Assembly: GCA_034638255.1 (NCBI GenBank)
Contig: JAWPGT010000002.1
Coordinates: 1,674,001 to 1,738,000 of the forward strand
Direction: 5' to 3'
Origin: Coprinus comatus
Taxonomy: Eukaryota; Basidiomycota; Agaricomycetes; Agaricales; Agaricaceae
DNA length: 64,000 nt
How positions within the stretch are numbered: the stretch's first letter is position 1; each line of letters starts with the position of its first letter. Under the pieces are notes generated by a model. That model saw nothing but the letters and a program-made list of their open reading frames with translations, was not told where the DNA came from and ran no database searches. The translations under genes were made by a program, and so were the position numbers. This document shows, piece after piece, positions 49,046-61,505 of this stretch.

Positions 49046-50638
49046 TCCTTTTCTACTCGTGGTTGGAATGGAAAAGGGTCAGGGACGTTGTAATACGAAC
49101 ACTCACATCCATACGTCTCATGCTCCTTGTCATTGCAACCCTCCCATGTTCATAACTCTCCTTGCGTCATTTTTTTGCATATAACACTTTCTAATACATA
49201 TTTTCTTGCATGTTTTCTTTGTTGCGTTTAGGTTGCCGCTAGAGCTTCTGGTGAGTATATTATTTCTGATTACAGAGCTAAGGAATTTATCAAACCTTCA
49301 GGTTACTATGACCATTTTCCTCCCAAGTCTATGAACGTCGAAATTCACCCTACTGAAAATGGACGTAGAATTGCCATCGTCACCAAAGACATTGTAGCTG
49401 GAGAGGTCATCTATAAGGTACATAAATTAATTCATATCAGTACCCACATGTCACATTGATTACTATTGATGTGTAGGAATACCCAGTTGTAGCTGTCCTT
49501 GATGCTGACTTGGAACCCGCCGGCAAATATTGTTCGCATTGCTTCAAAACAATTCAACAGCCTCTTGCTCCAGAATCTCAACTTCCCAAGGATTCGAACC
49601 CTCTCGGAAGCACTTACTGTTCTGAACAATGTCTCAAGACCAGTAAAACTCAGTCAACTTCTCTCCTCTTCACTCTCGAACCTCCTCTTCCACCCGAGTT
49701 GGCCCCTGGCTCTAGCCCAACTCTTAATACCGAAGCACGTAAAGAAGCTCAAACTAAATTCATTGAATTCATCAAGAAAGAAAAACGTGCTGCTCCTCTG
49801 CTTGTAGCAAGATTTATCGCTAGACAGGTTGCTTTGGAGACAGCTAAATTGGCCGGAAAGAAAGATAAAGTTGTCAAAGAAGCAGACTTTACAGATGCTG
49901 ATGCTGGTGACTATCTGCTTGCTGATCATATGGAAAGGTTGAGGTACTTGGAGGTTAAGCCTAATGAAGAGGAATTGCCTTTGCTTTCGAGGGTTTTGGA
50001 AACTACTTTGCCTGGATTGGAGCAATTTGTTACCGATGACAGACATTCGACTTTGGTTGGGAAGATGATGTATAATGCTATTGGTGTTGCTTTCGATGGC
50101 GGTAGGGATGACAAGGTTCGTTACTTTATGCTCTTTTCTTGTGTGTCTGTCTGTATTCTGACTCTGAGACAATATACAGCCCGAACCTTCGACTAGACCT
50201 GAAGAGGTTGAAAAGACACGAACTGAACTTGGAACTCAAAAACAAATTGGTTCAGCTTTATATACCCTTTCTTCATACCTCAACCACTCTTGTAACCCAT
50301 CTGCAAAAGTAACATTCCCTTCAGGAACGACTGCGTTAACTGTAGTGGCAAACAAAGACCTTAAGAGAGGAGATGAAGTTACTATTTCTTATGTTGACGT
50401 TAACCAGCACGATGATGAAAGCATCATGGAGTGCAGAAGGAGAAGGAGGTTTGAATTGGCTAGGGGTTGGAGATTTGGTTGTCCTTGCGATAAATGTGTT
50501 GACGAAGGTCTTAAAGAATTGAGTGTTGAAGAACAAGGAAAGGAGAAACAGGAGGAGAAGGATGAGAGTAAAATCGAAGATAGTGCCAGGAGGTTTGAAG
50601 AGGAAAAGCAACAGGCTTTGAATGGTGATGTTGAGTAA
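48274..50638 (+). CDS. TOM20-SET fusion: predicted SET-domain protein from the same locus by alternative splicing
   Basis: If the GTGAGT at 48908 is used, 324 nt including the TOM20 stop are removed to TTTAG at 49231. Exons 48274-48397, 48448-48654, 48714-48829, 48881-48907, 49232-49250, 49302-49417, 49477-50115 and 50180-50638 then join with every phase correct (1,707 nt, 568 residues). The join reads ELTNMD-VAARAS-GYYDHFPP. The second half is a SMYD/Set5-like SET domain: NGRRIAIVTKDIVAGEVIYK, a MYND-like cysteine cluster (YCSHCFK and YCSEQC), LYTLSSYLNHSCNPSAKVTF (catalytic NHSCxP), KRGDEVTISYVDV and the post-SET FGCPCDKCVDEG, with a Glu/Lys-rich tail. Such a protein would place a methyltransferase on the cytosolic face of the outer mitochondrial membrane. 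The alternative is a separate gene starting at the Met at 49331, but the 19-nt exon 49232-49250 and matching phases argue for fusion. Confidence 0.78.
48908..49231 (+). promoter_or_regulatory. Alternatively retained intron containing the TOM20 tail and stop
   Basis: 324 nt, much longer than the 50-60-nt introns around it, bounded by GTGAGT and TTTAG. The first 138 nt code for the TOM20 C-terminal tail and stop. The rest is T-rich and includes AATA-type sequence (49180-49200) that could serve as an internal polyadenylation region. Confidence 0.7.
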
Positions 50639-53391
50639 ATCAATGTGTTGAACGCGATTGCCCTGGGTTGCGGATGTCGGAGGGTTTTTGGTTTTCGTTA
50701 ATGTTTTCCGTTTTCGGGAGATACTACATATATAGACTTTTTCTTTTTACGGACCGGTTACCTTTCTAATGTTAATGAGACACGAAATATTGCTGTCGAG
50801 CTGTGCTGGTGGTCTGAATGCGAAAGAGCGGTTGACTTTCCATCGTTCGGAATATACAAGACTCAATGCATCCCAAAGTTCAGATATGCACACACTCAAA
50901 CACTTTTGAAATTCAAATTTCATTTAGAGAGAACCCTAAAATTTTCACAAAGATCCCAGAAGATCTTCAAGTTTCAGGGACAATTATTCGAGATCTTTTT
51001 GATCTCCGTACAGAAACGAACCTCGTATCGTACTTAGCTTGAAGTGCACATGGAAAGAAGTACTATTCCGAGGAATGCCTCGGTACTTGAGAGTAGAAAT
51101 TAAATGTATTTCTAACAAGTACCCGGATGCGGTTAAGGATACACACTCCGAATCACGAATCAGAGGGAGTCAAGGTTGAACCTTGAAGCCTTGAGGTCCG
51201 AGTCGGTGGTCATGAAAGGATCGTGGACATGTTCGTATATTTGATATTTTGATCAATACAATCAACGTTCAACATTCATTGGAGGATTGGGTGGTGGACC
51301 ATGGGTCATGTTACTGTAGTACCATGGTGCTGTACTAGGTAATAATGACAGTTCCCTGAGACTTTGAACCTGCCTGAGGCACATATGCATAAGTACATAT
51401 TGATTATCAAAAAAGAAAAGCATGGAGAAAAAAACGTGAATATGATGAACTTTATTTGGTTGTCAACGGTCAAAGATTGACATGATTGTTTATGTTGCCA
51501 TTTACCTATTTGAAGAGTTTTGGGTTATCACTGTACTCATATCTAGGTCGTAACTGAAGGCTGTACAAGCAATGTGATTTTCTTATACATAACTTGTCAT
51601 GGCCGGTGGAAGGGTGAACGGGTTACGAAACATATAAACATCTTATATATGGCCTATACATGCCGACGTCACACCCCATGCACCATTTGCACATGTAATC
51701 GGTACTGGAAAGGATGAAGTACTCTCACATCCCTCGCTATTAATAGCCTTGCTGTGCTAAAAAAGATATAAATATAACTTAATATACATATAAGAGTAAT
51801 CCGGAGTAATATCATTATAGGTACATAAACAGAAAAGAGAATTTGAGTTGGAGTTGTCCAAAAATGGGTTTTTTTTTTATCTTTCTCGAGAAATGGCGAA
51901 GTTGATGTGACGGAACATGATACTGATATACTGCATACATGATTGTCACTCCTTACAAAAGGTACTTATGCACACTACAGACATGAGATGGACACACACT
52001 ATGTAGAGCATGGGTTGGCATGGGATAAGTGGCGCTTGTGGCGTTTTTTCTCTTTCTCACCTAGACTGGTACTTATCATCAATATCCGAATTCTCTCATG
52101 CCAAAAAAAAAACTTGTTTTGTATTTCGTACTCGCACTGAACTCGTAAGTAATTGTTTTTCTTTCTCTCTTCCTTGTTTTCTTTTTCTTATTTCAATTGC
52201 CCCCGAGTAGAAGGCCCGAACTTCTGGTGTGGTAAAAAGAAAATTCGTACCCTTTTTTTTTTTTTTTTTTTTTTTTGATCCGTCCAATTTCTAGTTTCTA
52301 TTGTACATATGCAACTACTGCTATAGATAGTGATTGGTTATCTGTCTACGGTATCTAATTAGATGAAAGAACCTTATCCGAGTGTCCTTGTTAGTTTTGG
52401 CTTTTTGGTACTTACTTACTCCCGATTCTGTTGTTTTATTCTTCTGTCTCCTTTTTTCATAATAAACTACCGGCCAAGATGTCTTGAATATGTGTGTGTG
52501 AAAATTTAACACAAAAACAGACAATCCTGAATTTAGAACCCCTTCAAGTATATACTGAAAAGATTTAAAAAGTAAATATAGTAGTGTGTGATAATCAAGA
52601 AGGCTACACAATTCCCTTCACTAGGTTTAGGATTCCGAGAATTCTTATGAACACATGTACATGTACAAGAGATAAGCCTGAACGTTGGTGAACAAAAAAA
52701 AAGATTATTTGACATTGAAAGTATTACAGTTATTCATGCAATAAATACTACATCATACAAATGAACGTTGAAAGTGAGAAACCAAGAGGTGCAAAACGGC
52801 AAACAACGAAAATAAAATAAAAACGAAAACGAAAAACACCGTACATACTTCAGGAAAGAAAACAAAGTATTGCATATACCGGTATGTACGCGAATTACAG
52901 AACTAAGAAAAAGAGAAGTAAGAGGGAGGAAGTTCACATGAATCACAAAAGTTCATTATTATAATGGAAGATACCTAGTTATAAAACGATTCTGGCAAAT
53001 ACTACAGGGACAGGGGATATACGTGAGAAACACATACAGACACAACAGCACAAATTAACATAATAGCGTCGCAAAAAAGTAAGCGAGTAAGAACTACAAG
53101 GGGACTTACAATAGTACAATGAAACATTGCAAACAAAAGAGGAATGAAATTTGTTTTGGATGTTTTTGGATGTTTTTCTTGGGAGAAGAAAAATAAATAA
53201 AAATGCTGGTGTCACCCGGGCTCTTGGGCCGGAAGATGTTGATGTTTGACATGTGGTTCAGGAGAAGAAAAATATACACGAAATAGATCGTAGAAAGAAA
53301 AACAGTCATGGTGTCGTAGGAGCCGCTTAATGCTGATGCTAGATAATCGATGGAGTACACAGCTTAAATTGAAGCTTTGGGTTTTCGAAGT
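50639..53391. other. 2.75 kb convergent intergenic region
   Basis: This lies between the SET stop (plus) and the next minus-strand stop. It is AT-rich, with a pure T-tract of about 25 at 52251-52275 and many A/T-rich microsatellites. Short open frames show no family. No RNA gene or transposon end was recognised. Confidence 0.35.
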
Positions 53392-55975
53392 TCAAGATGC
53401 GAGACTTCTCCACATTCCTTCTTCAGGTATTTCAGCTCTTGCTTGTAAAATTTTCAATGCATGTTCCCTTGCACGTTCTCCAGATTCAACCGAATGTGCC
53501 TTCCTATCCACATCATTTCCGTCATCTTCATCTTCTTCTGGCACGAAGTCCAAGGCTCCAGGATCTACAGCACGCGCTCGGTCACGTTCCGCATATGCGG
53601 CTCTACGGTAAGAGGCTGGAGAGATATTTTTAGATTGTACTACTGGAGGAACTGGTTGGCGTTCCGAAGCGGAGGTCTTGGGTTGATAAGAAGCCAAGGA
53701 AAGGACTTCACGTGGCCGGGTCAAGGATACGATATTGATAGGGAGAGACCCAGGGATACCATATCGACTATGTGCATGATATTGATCATATGCGCTCGTA
53801 TCTAAGAGAGAAGTGTTAGTTATGATATCAAAACAAAAGAGTGGTTAATGAATTAAATTAACCTTCAAAGTCTTCACTATCAGATTCTGATGTTTGACGG
53901 GGACTGGAATCGGTAGTATCTTCGCTTGTATCTTGGTCAGTATCTTCTTTGTTATCTTGACTAGTGTTCCTGGCCACCTCAGGTCCCGCTGCTCGGGACA
54001 GGGAGAGCTTGACATTCCTTGCGGTATCGGAATTAGGGATTCTATGAGCAGGGCGTACGTGTGAAGGTGCTGGTAATGACGCCGGTCGTAATGCCTGTAA
54101 GGATGCAGGTAAACCTGCCATTGGAGGGGGTTTCGATCTTCTTGACCTATGAGGAATCGAAGGCTGCTCCAAGAGCGGAAGCACATGAGGGACCTGAGAA
54201 TCAGATACATTGCCATTGCCGTCCTCCATATCGAATATCATCGCTGGAAGGAGTTTCAAATCCGTGATGAGATTCATCTGATATGGAGAGAGGGACAAAA
54301 CCCACCATTTGCATCTCCTTCATCCGTTTTCTGCGACTTTTCGCTAGCCTCCTTCAAGCCAGGCTGTACCTTAAAGTGAACATGCTTGTCACGCTTAGAT
54401 TTTGACTCTTTTGATTCATCGGATTGCTTCTTTTTGCGGTCCTTGCTCGATTCGCTTGCGCCATCGGCTTGTGGGGGTTGAGAAGGTCCCACAGTACCCA
54501 TAGTCACATCTTCATTTCGGGAAGCCTGACTGCGTTTTCGATTCATTTCATCTTCCAAAACGAAGAACCGATAACTCATAGCAGTATTAATTGAATCATC
54601 AAGTCTACGCGGTAGTGCCAAGACACTCCCCACTTCGTTTTCCTTGGTCGTTGTTGGCACAAGGGTTGAAGTGGGTGATTGAGAAGATATTGAAGCATTA
54701 TCAGTCTTGCTTTTACGCGAATTCATAGCCTCATGTAAATGCGAGTTGTTTGCCAAAGATACAGAAAGCGCAGAAATCTTTGGCTTCGTGTTCCGTGTCG
54801 GCGGTAGGGGAGCTACTTCCGAGACTGGTACGAAGTCTCGAATTGTGGTAACCGGTGTACCAAAGGCCTGTCCACCTGTTCGATGATCTCCGTGTTTTAG
54901 CGATGTAGGCCGAGTTGACGCGGAGGGGGCATGAGGGCGTTGTTGCTGGATCATATTTAGTCCCTTTCTGTACTTCTCCCATAATCGTTGAACCGAAGAT
55001 TTCAGCCGAGCCTCTTGCGCTTGAATCTCCGCCTCCTTTGCCTTGACAAATGCTAAAATATCCTTTTCGGCGGTTGCTCGGATAGAGTCGGACTCTTTGG
55101 CAGCAGCTGAAACTAAGTGAAGGAAGGTGGTATGTGATGAGGTGAAGGGCGGTGGTGGGAACAGGGGTGGAAGATCTTTGAGATATGAAATAGGGTCGGA
55201 GGGGGCTGGGGCAGGCGACACCGCGGATTCAGGGAGTGTGTGCGGTTTCGGGTTTTCCGAGGCGGTTGGTTGTGCAGGGGGCAATACCACGCCGTAGATT
55301 GGAGAGTATTCTAGCGAGGATTCTGCTTGTGATATCTGTGCGCCACACTAAGTAGACGCACGTCATGAGTCAGTCAACCATATTGATGTGCGAGAGATTG
55401 ACGCCCAATGGGTTTGAGCGCATTGCGTCGCGGAAACTCACCAGACAGTCCCCGTTAATCTCAACCCAACCGTTGGGGCTTTTCATGATCTCTTGCTCCG
55501 CCCAACTATCGCTTGGGAGAAGAGGGAGGTCACTGCCCTCCACTTCGACCGAGATGACCTGGTGGACGCGATACACGGAAAGATCGCATATTAGACACGA
55601 TAGCGTTGTGAATCGGGAGCATCTTGATGTTCCGGGAATGACAGTTCCCCGCGACTTTACTCTGACCGTCAGTTGCGGATGTGCCTATGTATGAGACTGT
55701 GAGCACTAGCGCCTCGCCAACAAGGGCACGCCTCGGCTTACGACGTGAATGCCCTCCTCTCCAACATGAATGGCAGTATAGGCTGGATCTGTGGGCGTGT
55801 CTGGGGGTGGTGATTTTGATTCTGCCTGAGCAAGGCGGACGTTGAGGCACTTGCAGGCGTACTCGGCCTGCTGGGCAGCAGCGGGGGGCATGTAGACGAT
55901 GGTGGTGGTGTTTGAAGAAAAAGCTGGTTCCGATTCGGATAGCCGGACCAGGCGTTGAAATTCAGGGATTGCCAA
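53392..55975 (-). CDS. Uncharacterised protein: N-terminal Cys-containing domain, long Ser/Pro/Lys-rich tail
   Basis: Not recognised. The start MAIPEFQRLVRLSESEPAFS is at 55975. The first 200 residues look folded. One segment has a C-x-C pair (AEYACKCLNVRL), and another a C-x2-C with a hydrophobic strand pattern (FTTLSCLICDLSVYRVHQVI, then ISVEVEGSDLPLLPSDSWAE). These suggest a small metal-binding fold, possibly Mis18/Yippee-like, but this is a guess. A coiled-coil-like helix follows (AFVKAKEAEIQAQEARLKSS). Then come disordered tracts with Ser, Pro and Lys, a conserved-looking MSYRFFVLEDEMNRKRS, and a final acidic/RS-rich region ending EEGMWRSLAS at 53392. Exon joins keep phase; the 62-nt intron near 54300-54240 ends at CCTTCCAG. 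Only about 108 bp separate it from CLPTM1 upstream. Confidence 0.65.
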
Positions 55976-56083
55976 TAAGAGACAGGAAGACGTGTCTACT
56001 ATTGTACATTCTTCTGCCCCGGACTACTAACTTCCCACAATACTCATCTACCTATCAATCACCGTGGTGTCTACCCGTGTACA

Positions 56084-58976
56084 TTACTTGTCCTTTTTCG
56101 ATTCCGTCTCCTTGTCCGCAGCCCCATCGCCGTCCATCACCTGTCCGTACTCATTCACCCGTTTGGGATCAACCCGGTATATCCATCGCTACGAAGCCGT
56201 GATTTAGTTCCACCTTACGTTTCACAAGTCCACCACTACTCACCTGATACAAGAAGACAACGAACACCACGTCGTCTCTGTCGGCTGTCGTCAGTCACCG
56301 CTTTCAATCTCCCGTTCGGTGAAAGCTCTTACCGGAAACAAGCTAGCCGGTGCAGGAAGGGCATTTTAATACAAAACCTTCCATGAACGTTAATCGCAGC
56401 GCCCAAAAATAAAAACTTTATTCTTACGCAAATAGGTCATCAACCACTGTAGAAAGCGATTTGTATATCATCGCCTTCATGGGCATATGAGCCACACTCT
56501 ATCCGCCAGTTAGTATTAATGCTTCTGTGGAGAAGAGAGGATTCACCGACCTTGAGTTTATAATTGATGATCAGCTGAGGGACAAGCTGGGCCTGCAAAA
56601 GGTGTCAGTCCATGTGCTCCCTAGTCGGATCCTATGATTACGCACGAAGCCGAACATATACACAAAGGAAGTCAAGGTCGAGATCACGAAGCTGTACCAT
56701 CCTTTGTGGGATTCATAAACCAAAGAATATCCCGTGTAGGCAATCAGCGTTGGGATGGCTACATATGAGACATATCGGAATGCCAGTTTATCAAACCTGT
56801 CGGGAATTAGAATACGATTTGACTTTAGAGAAGCAAAAATCGAGTACTTACTCCTGTGTCTTCTTTTCATCTTCACTCAGTACATGCTTGTCTACGTTTG
56901 TTCAGTTACATTAAGCGGCCATGAATCATTTTTAGTCTGCTCGCCTTTGATATCGAACTTGTATGGCAATAGAGACCCCACGGGAGCAGCAACAATACTA
57001 ATATCCACTGCTTTTGTGATCTAACTCACCAACATTAACTCTCGAATAGGATGACGGACAATAATAAACGCACCTTCCATGCCTCAATAACAACACCAAC
57101 ACCGGATCCCATTAGAATCATCCAACTGGTATTTTCATTATTGTCGATCAAGTAGAGTAGTACCACAATTTGGACAAAGACATTGGTAACAATCTGTCAT
57201 AAAAACAATATTAACATCCCGCAGTGGGGAAAGGTACAGAAATATACTTACAGTCCTAGGGTGGTGATAAGCTGGCAAGTCCGAACACCGAGGAACGTTG
57301 CGAAGGAGACACGTACCTGACCGAAACACCAACCATTTCCTTCTTTTCTCGCCAATGAGAAACATCCGACTTGAAAGCCAACATCTCGAAACTAGTGATT
57401 GACATGATCCAATGTCAACAATCAATGTAGGAACGGCGCCAATAACCACTTACACAACATGCAAAAGACTGACAAGACCGGTAAGACCAAGGAACCAAGG
57501 ATTAGTCTCAAGTAACATCCGTTTCACCTCATCCAATTCGGAGGCGGCGCCGCCACCCTGTTGCTTTGCTGCTTCATTAAAGCCATGGGTCATAGAGGCA
57601 AAAATCTGGAATTTAAGGAAAGACATAGGTTGGTAAGTAATTTCAAGTGGTAATGTAGTCGTCGTTTGATTGAGTTCTTCATAATGAGAGCGCAAATGCC
57701 AGAATTCGTTTGGGAATACAATAGGCTTGTAGAAACCCTTGGTTCCAGTTTCATCGCGTTGACCAGGTATAGCCCAGACATCTATCACATAGTTATTGAT
57801 CAAGGAATCTTGGTCAAATAACAAATCACCTACGTTCGCGCAATGGTGGGGCTAAGGTTTGATAGGGTATTTTAGGAGCGTCCGAAATCAGCGCCAATGT
57901 AATATTCTGTTACAACGATGGGTATCGTTAGCTGCGGTCATTGGAAACAAGATAATTAGCATACCCTGTGCCAATGCGGTAAAATTACGTCGTCCTGTGA
58001 GAGGCAAAGTATTTTAGCCTTGTGAGTTGGAAGGTTAATGATAAATAATCACGTACTTCTTGAATTTCCTCAACAACTTCCTCTTCCTCTTTGTTTGCGG
58101 AAAGAAGATTCTTTGCCTTCCTTACTTTAGGCCTCGTCATATAAGGTGTTAATACTGTAAACGCAATCAACATTACATCCTTGCACTTCGTAGGACAATC
58201 CCAGAATTTACATTTACGAATATGGTGCACATTTTCCAGATTAAATTTACTATCGTGGGGATTTGGATTTGCACCGTTACGGGTTAAAAACACGTCCGCC
58301 CATAACGAGCCATTATTCAGCACATACTATAACATAGTCAATAATAATCTCAGAAGATCACAAAGTTAACACTTGCATCAGGGAATTTAATGTCATAATT
58401 CACAACCCGGGAGTCACTATAATCGCCATATGTGATATTTTCCCAAACAAAGTGAGGAAGCCCGGCTTCATTGTCCCTCCGACTAACGGCAGTACCCTTC
58501 GAAAACACATCACCGCGGGGAGAAGTAGAGAGGTATACATGCATATCGAGAGTCTGACCAAGCTGCCACGCTGGTAGGACATCAACAGGTGGTCGTGTCC
58601 AAGGATTTGCTTCTGGTAAAACCCCATCGCTCTTTCCAATCGCAGAGGTTTGTGGGGTTACAGGTACAGTGGTAGGATTCGCAGGTGGTGAGAAGAACTT
58701 TCCAACTACACCGCGTGTTGGCGTTAGTACAATTACTTCCTTATTGTAGGAAACCCTAGAAACGTACTTAGCTGAGAAACGGCATATACTAAGACAAGTT
58801 GCTGTTATTGCGCTCTTGGTAAGTATTGACCAGTAGCAATAGCGAGTGCGATGCAATCAAAGTGCATTGCTCATAACAAATCATCAACATACCTGGACGA
58901 TTTTCATAACTTTTTGGAGAGTCGATGTTTCTTCGACGGCTTCCCCAGCACCCTGTTGTGCCTGTGGTTCAGGCAT
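56084..58976 (-). CDS. CLPTM1 family multi-pass membrane protein
   Basis: ER/Golgi membrane protein of the CLPTM1 family (cleft-lip-and-palate-associated TM protein 1), implicated elsewhere in lipid scrambling and receptor trafficking. The start MPEPQAQQGAGEAVEE is at 58976. The large lumenal domain reads LDMHVYLSTSPRGDVFSKGT, LPHFVWENITYGDYSDSR, LWADVFLTRNGANPNP, NPHDSKF and INNYVIDVWAIPGQRDE. The membrane half reads NPWFLGLTGLVSLLHVVFEM, LAFKSDVSHWREKKEMVGVS, NENTSWMILMGSGVGVVIEA and WKITKAVDISI, then DKLAFRYVSYVAIPTLIAYT, TLTSFVYMFGFAQLVPQLII and PFLHRLACFRDDVVFVVFLY with YQRWIYRVDPKRVNEYG. The end is a charged tail (ESKKDK, TAA 56084-56086). All of these are family hallmarks. About a dozen short introns keep phase and nothing is broken. 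Confidence 0.93.
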
Positions 58977-61505
58977 TATGGCTTCTCTTTGAAGAACGAA
59001 TGTAAATAAACCGAATGTACTGTGGGGTGTACAGGCAAAGACGAATGAGTGACGGAGTGACGAATATTTTTGGTTATGCTAAGCGCTGATCCCATCATCT
59101 CAAGACCCTACAAGCGGCAGGTTAGTCCCAGGCCAGCAGAACCTTTAGTTTAACAACGAAATCTCTCCACTCAATTACATATTTCGATTTCTCAGTGGAA
59201 GAAATGAGCATTATAAATATATAAATACGTACGTGTACGGGATACAGAAGTAATGCGGCTTACCGAGGCTATTGTTACATTGATTATACTATGCCACTCC
59301 AGGACTCTCGGATATTAGTTTCGGTTTCAGGGACCAAATTCAAATTAAAACGGGTTAATGAGGCTAGTGACATCTTAACAAGTGACCTCGTCTGTATTAT
59401 GTCGGTTACATTCTGGAACGCCTAGGTTTGCCTGTGTGGAAGTCATGGGATGTACGGTTTAGCGAAATGAAGACATTTTATGTATGAATCTCGAAGAACC
59501 CTTGCTTCTGGCGCTACAACTCGAATGATTCTCCATAATGAGAACGTCTCTTTGGTGTATACTCCTGTCGCTTCCAATTCATTCAATGTATCAGTAACTT
59601 CCCCCTAAAGCTCAAGTTGAGTGTACAAAAGCAACCCTGTGTCCAGCCCATGGCTCGGAGAAGACTAGTCCTGAGCGCCGAGCTCTCTGACGTCAAATAC
59701 AAAGCCAGGTGAGTACCTAGTATCTTGTAATTTACGTACTACACATTGGTACCAGTGAGGCATTGGTTTGCTATGCATGCATGCCTAAATGGCTTTCGTT
59801 TGTCATTAAGAGTGCATAAAGGATCAATATTTATCCTGCTCGAGACTGGAGGAGCAATTTTCGACAAAACTTCATGGTAATCCGACTCGGATGTGCTGAC
59901 CATCTACGTATACACTAAGTATAAAAGTTCCTTCATTGTATCATAATCCATCCAGTAGTTTGCCTCAGGTGGATAGAACAACTTAGCCAATCATCGTATC
60001 ATGCTTATTCAGTAGTATTCATCTAATACACTACTTATTTTCTGAAACATGCAGAACACACAGCTTTGAAGTTGTATTAAGGAACTATTATATGTAGTGT
60101 AAAACGCAAACTCCTAACTACATGTAGCAGAGATACGACAAGTCGTATCTTATTAAGTATTGCTTTTGTTACATGTTGTGTAGAATAGAATGTCCAGTCC
60201 ATAACATATATTCAAACCGTAATTATTATTCCTCACATCAGAGGTTTTGAGGATGTACATGGAATCGCGACCTCGAGTGACATCATCAAAAGATTCAAAA
60301 CAAACCAGACGGAACAGGTGACGACTCATTAGTAGCAATAAGTCGTGATCATCTCGGACTCCGCTGGTGGTCCCCTTGATAGATCTTTTGTGTGAGCAGT
60401 ACCTCAAACATAAATCGCACAACAAATCCAACTTGTAATTGGCGACACAGTATGTTTCAGTGATTCGATCTTTGTGCTAAGAAACGAATTTAAAGAAATT
60501 AAGTCCTATATTGAGAATATGCAGATCATTCATTGGTTGTCATTACTGAAGCGCTGATGGAGTTGACGCCCACGTCAGTTTCTGTGTAAAGCTGTGGTCG
60601 GAGTGATTATATCGCTTGCACCGTGAAGATGATCGGGCTTCGGTGTCCTCAGATTAGATGTACTCCATGCCGCACTGCAAGGAGTTCGGTGGTCATCAGC
60701 ATTCCAATGAACAGTAAATCGCATTATCCAAATATAGGTTTACAACTGCAGATCCACCAGGGTGGTGAGTTGTGACGTGCATGGTATACATTGGCAAATA
60801 AGTGTGGCTGAGGAAGGGCCGTTCCGTGCCCCGAAACATCCTAACTTATCTTTACGTGAATTTTCATCGTGGGAGGGACATCAGTACTACTTATGGGGCG
60901 GTGGGCGAGACAAGAACCTCTCCAACGCACTTGGCGGTATAAGAAGTTGTCAAAGGCGATCCGCATCAAGTATTGACAAGGTGTATTAAAATGAACCACA
61001 GCCATAAACCGTGACAGGGTACTACTAGCTACAAGCAAATGATGTACATGTTCAATATGCCTCAGACTTCAGAAGGGTGTCTCCCGGGGACACAGGTCCT
61101 TCGCAACGATATTGGGGGTCCATGGTTGCCTTCACAAGTGTACATCAGCAGCCAAAACAGGAAGGGATGGCAACTGAAAACGAAATGGGCTGATGATGGA
61201 AGGTCTCTGTGGAACCTTGCACGTGAGGCGATAAGGAACCCTCTGCCCTGTGTTGACAGACTCACGTGACTTTGAACCCTCTGCCCAAGTTCCTTTAATT
61301 TAGGTTGCTTTTATTGCTGTTTCTGCCCCATCATCTCCACCTCCTCTGCCTATCAGCTTATCGTCCAGTTCCCGTAAGTCCTCCGCTTGTCGTGTGCTTT
61401 CCCTCCGCTCATACCCATCTCCGTAGGTATTCTTTCACCACCAACACCGTATGTATTTGACGCGTCCATACGCGTTCCCGCCTATGTCTCACCCCGACGT
61501 TGCAG
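58977..61505. other. 2.5 kb divergent intergenic region, CLPTM1 / 14-3-3
   Basis: It contains only short open frames (for example 60762-60989 and 61039-61269) without family resemblance. A pyrimidine-rich block at 61300-61500 just upstream of the 14-3-3 ATG looks like a strongly expressed core promoter with a 5' UTR intron ending TGCAG at 61505. I see nothing else. Confidence 0.4.

Noticed and set aside
52241..52275. Long T-tract as a terminator or a retroposon poly-A tail
   Set aside because: No target duplication or LINE/SINE body next to it. It is probably a simple homopolymer in a 3' region.
54250..54310. Apparent frame change between two long minus-strand frames
   Set aside because: A 62-nt intron from GTGGGT to CCTTCCAG joins them in phase. 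They belong to one gene.
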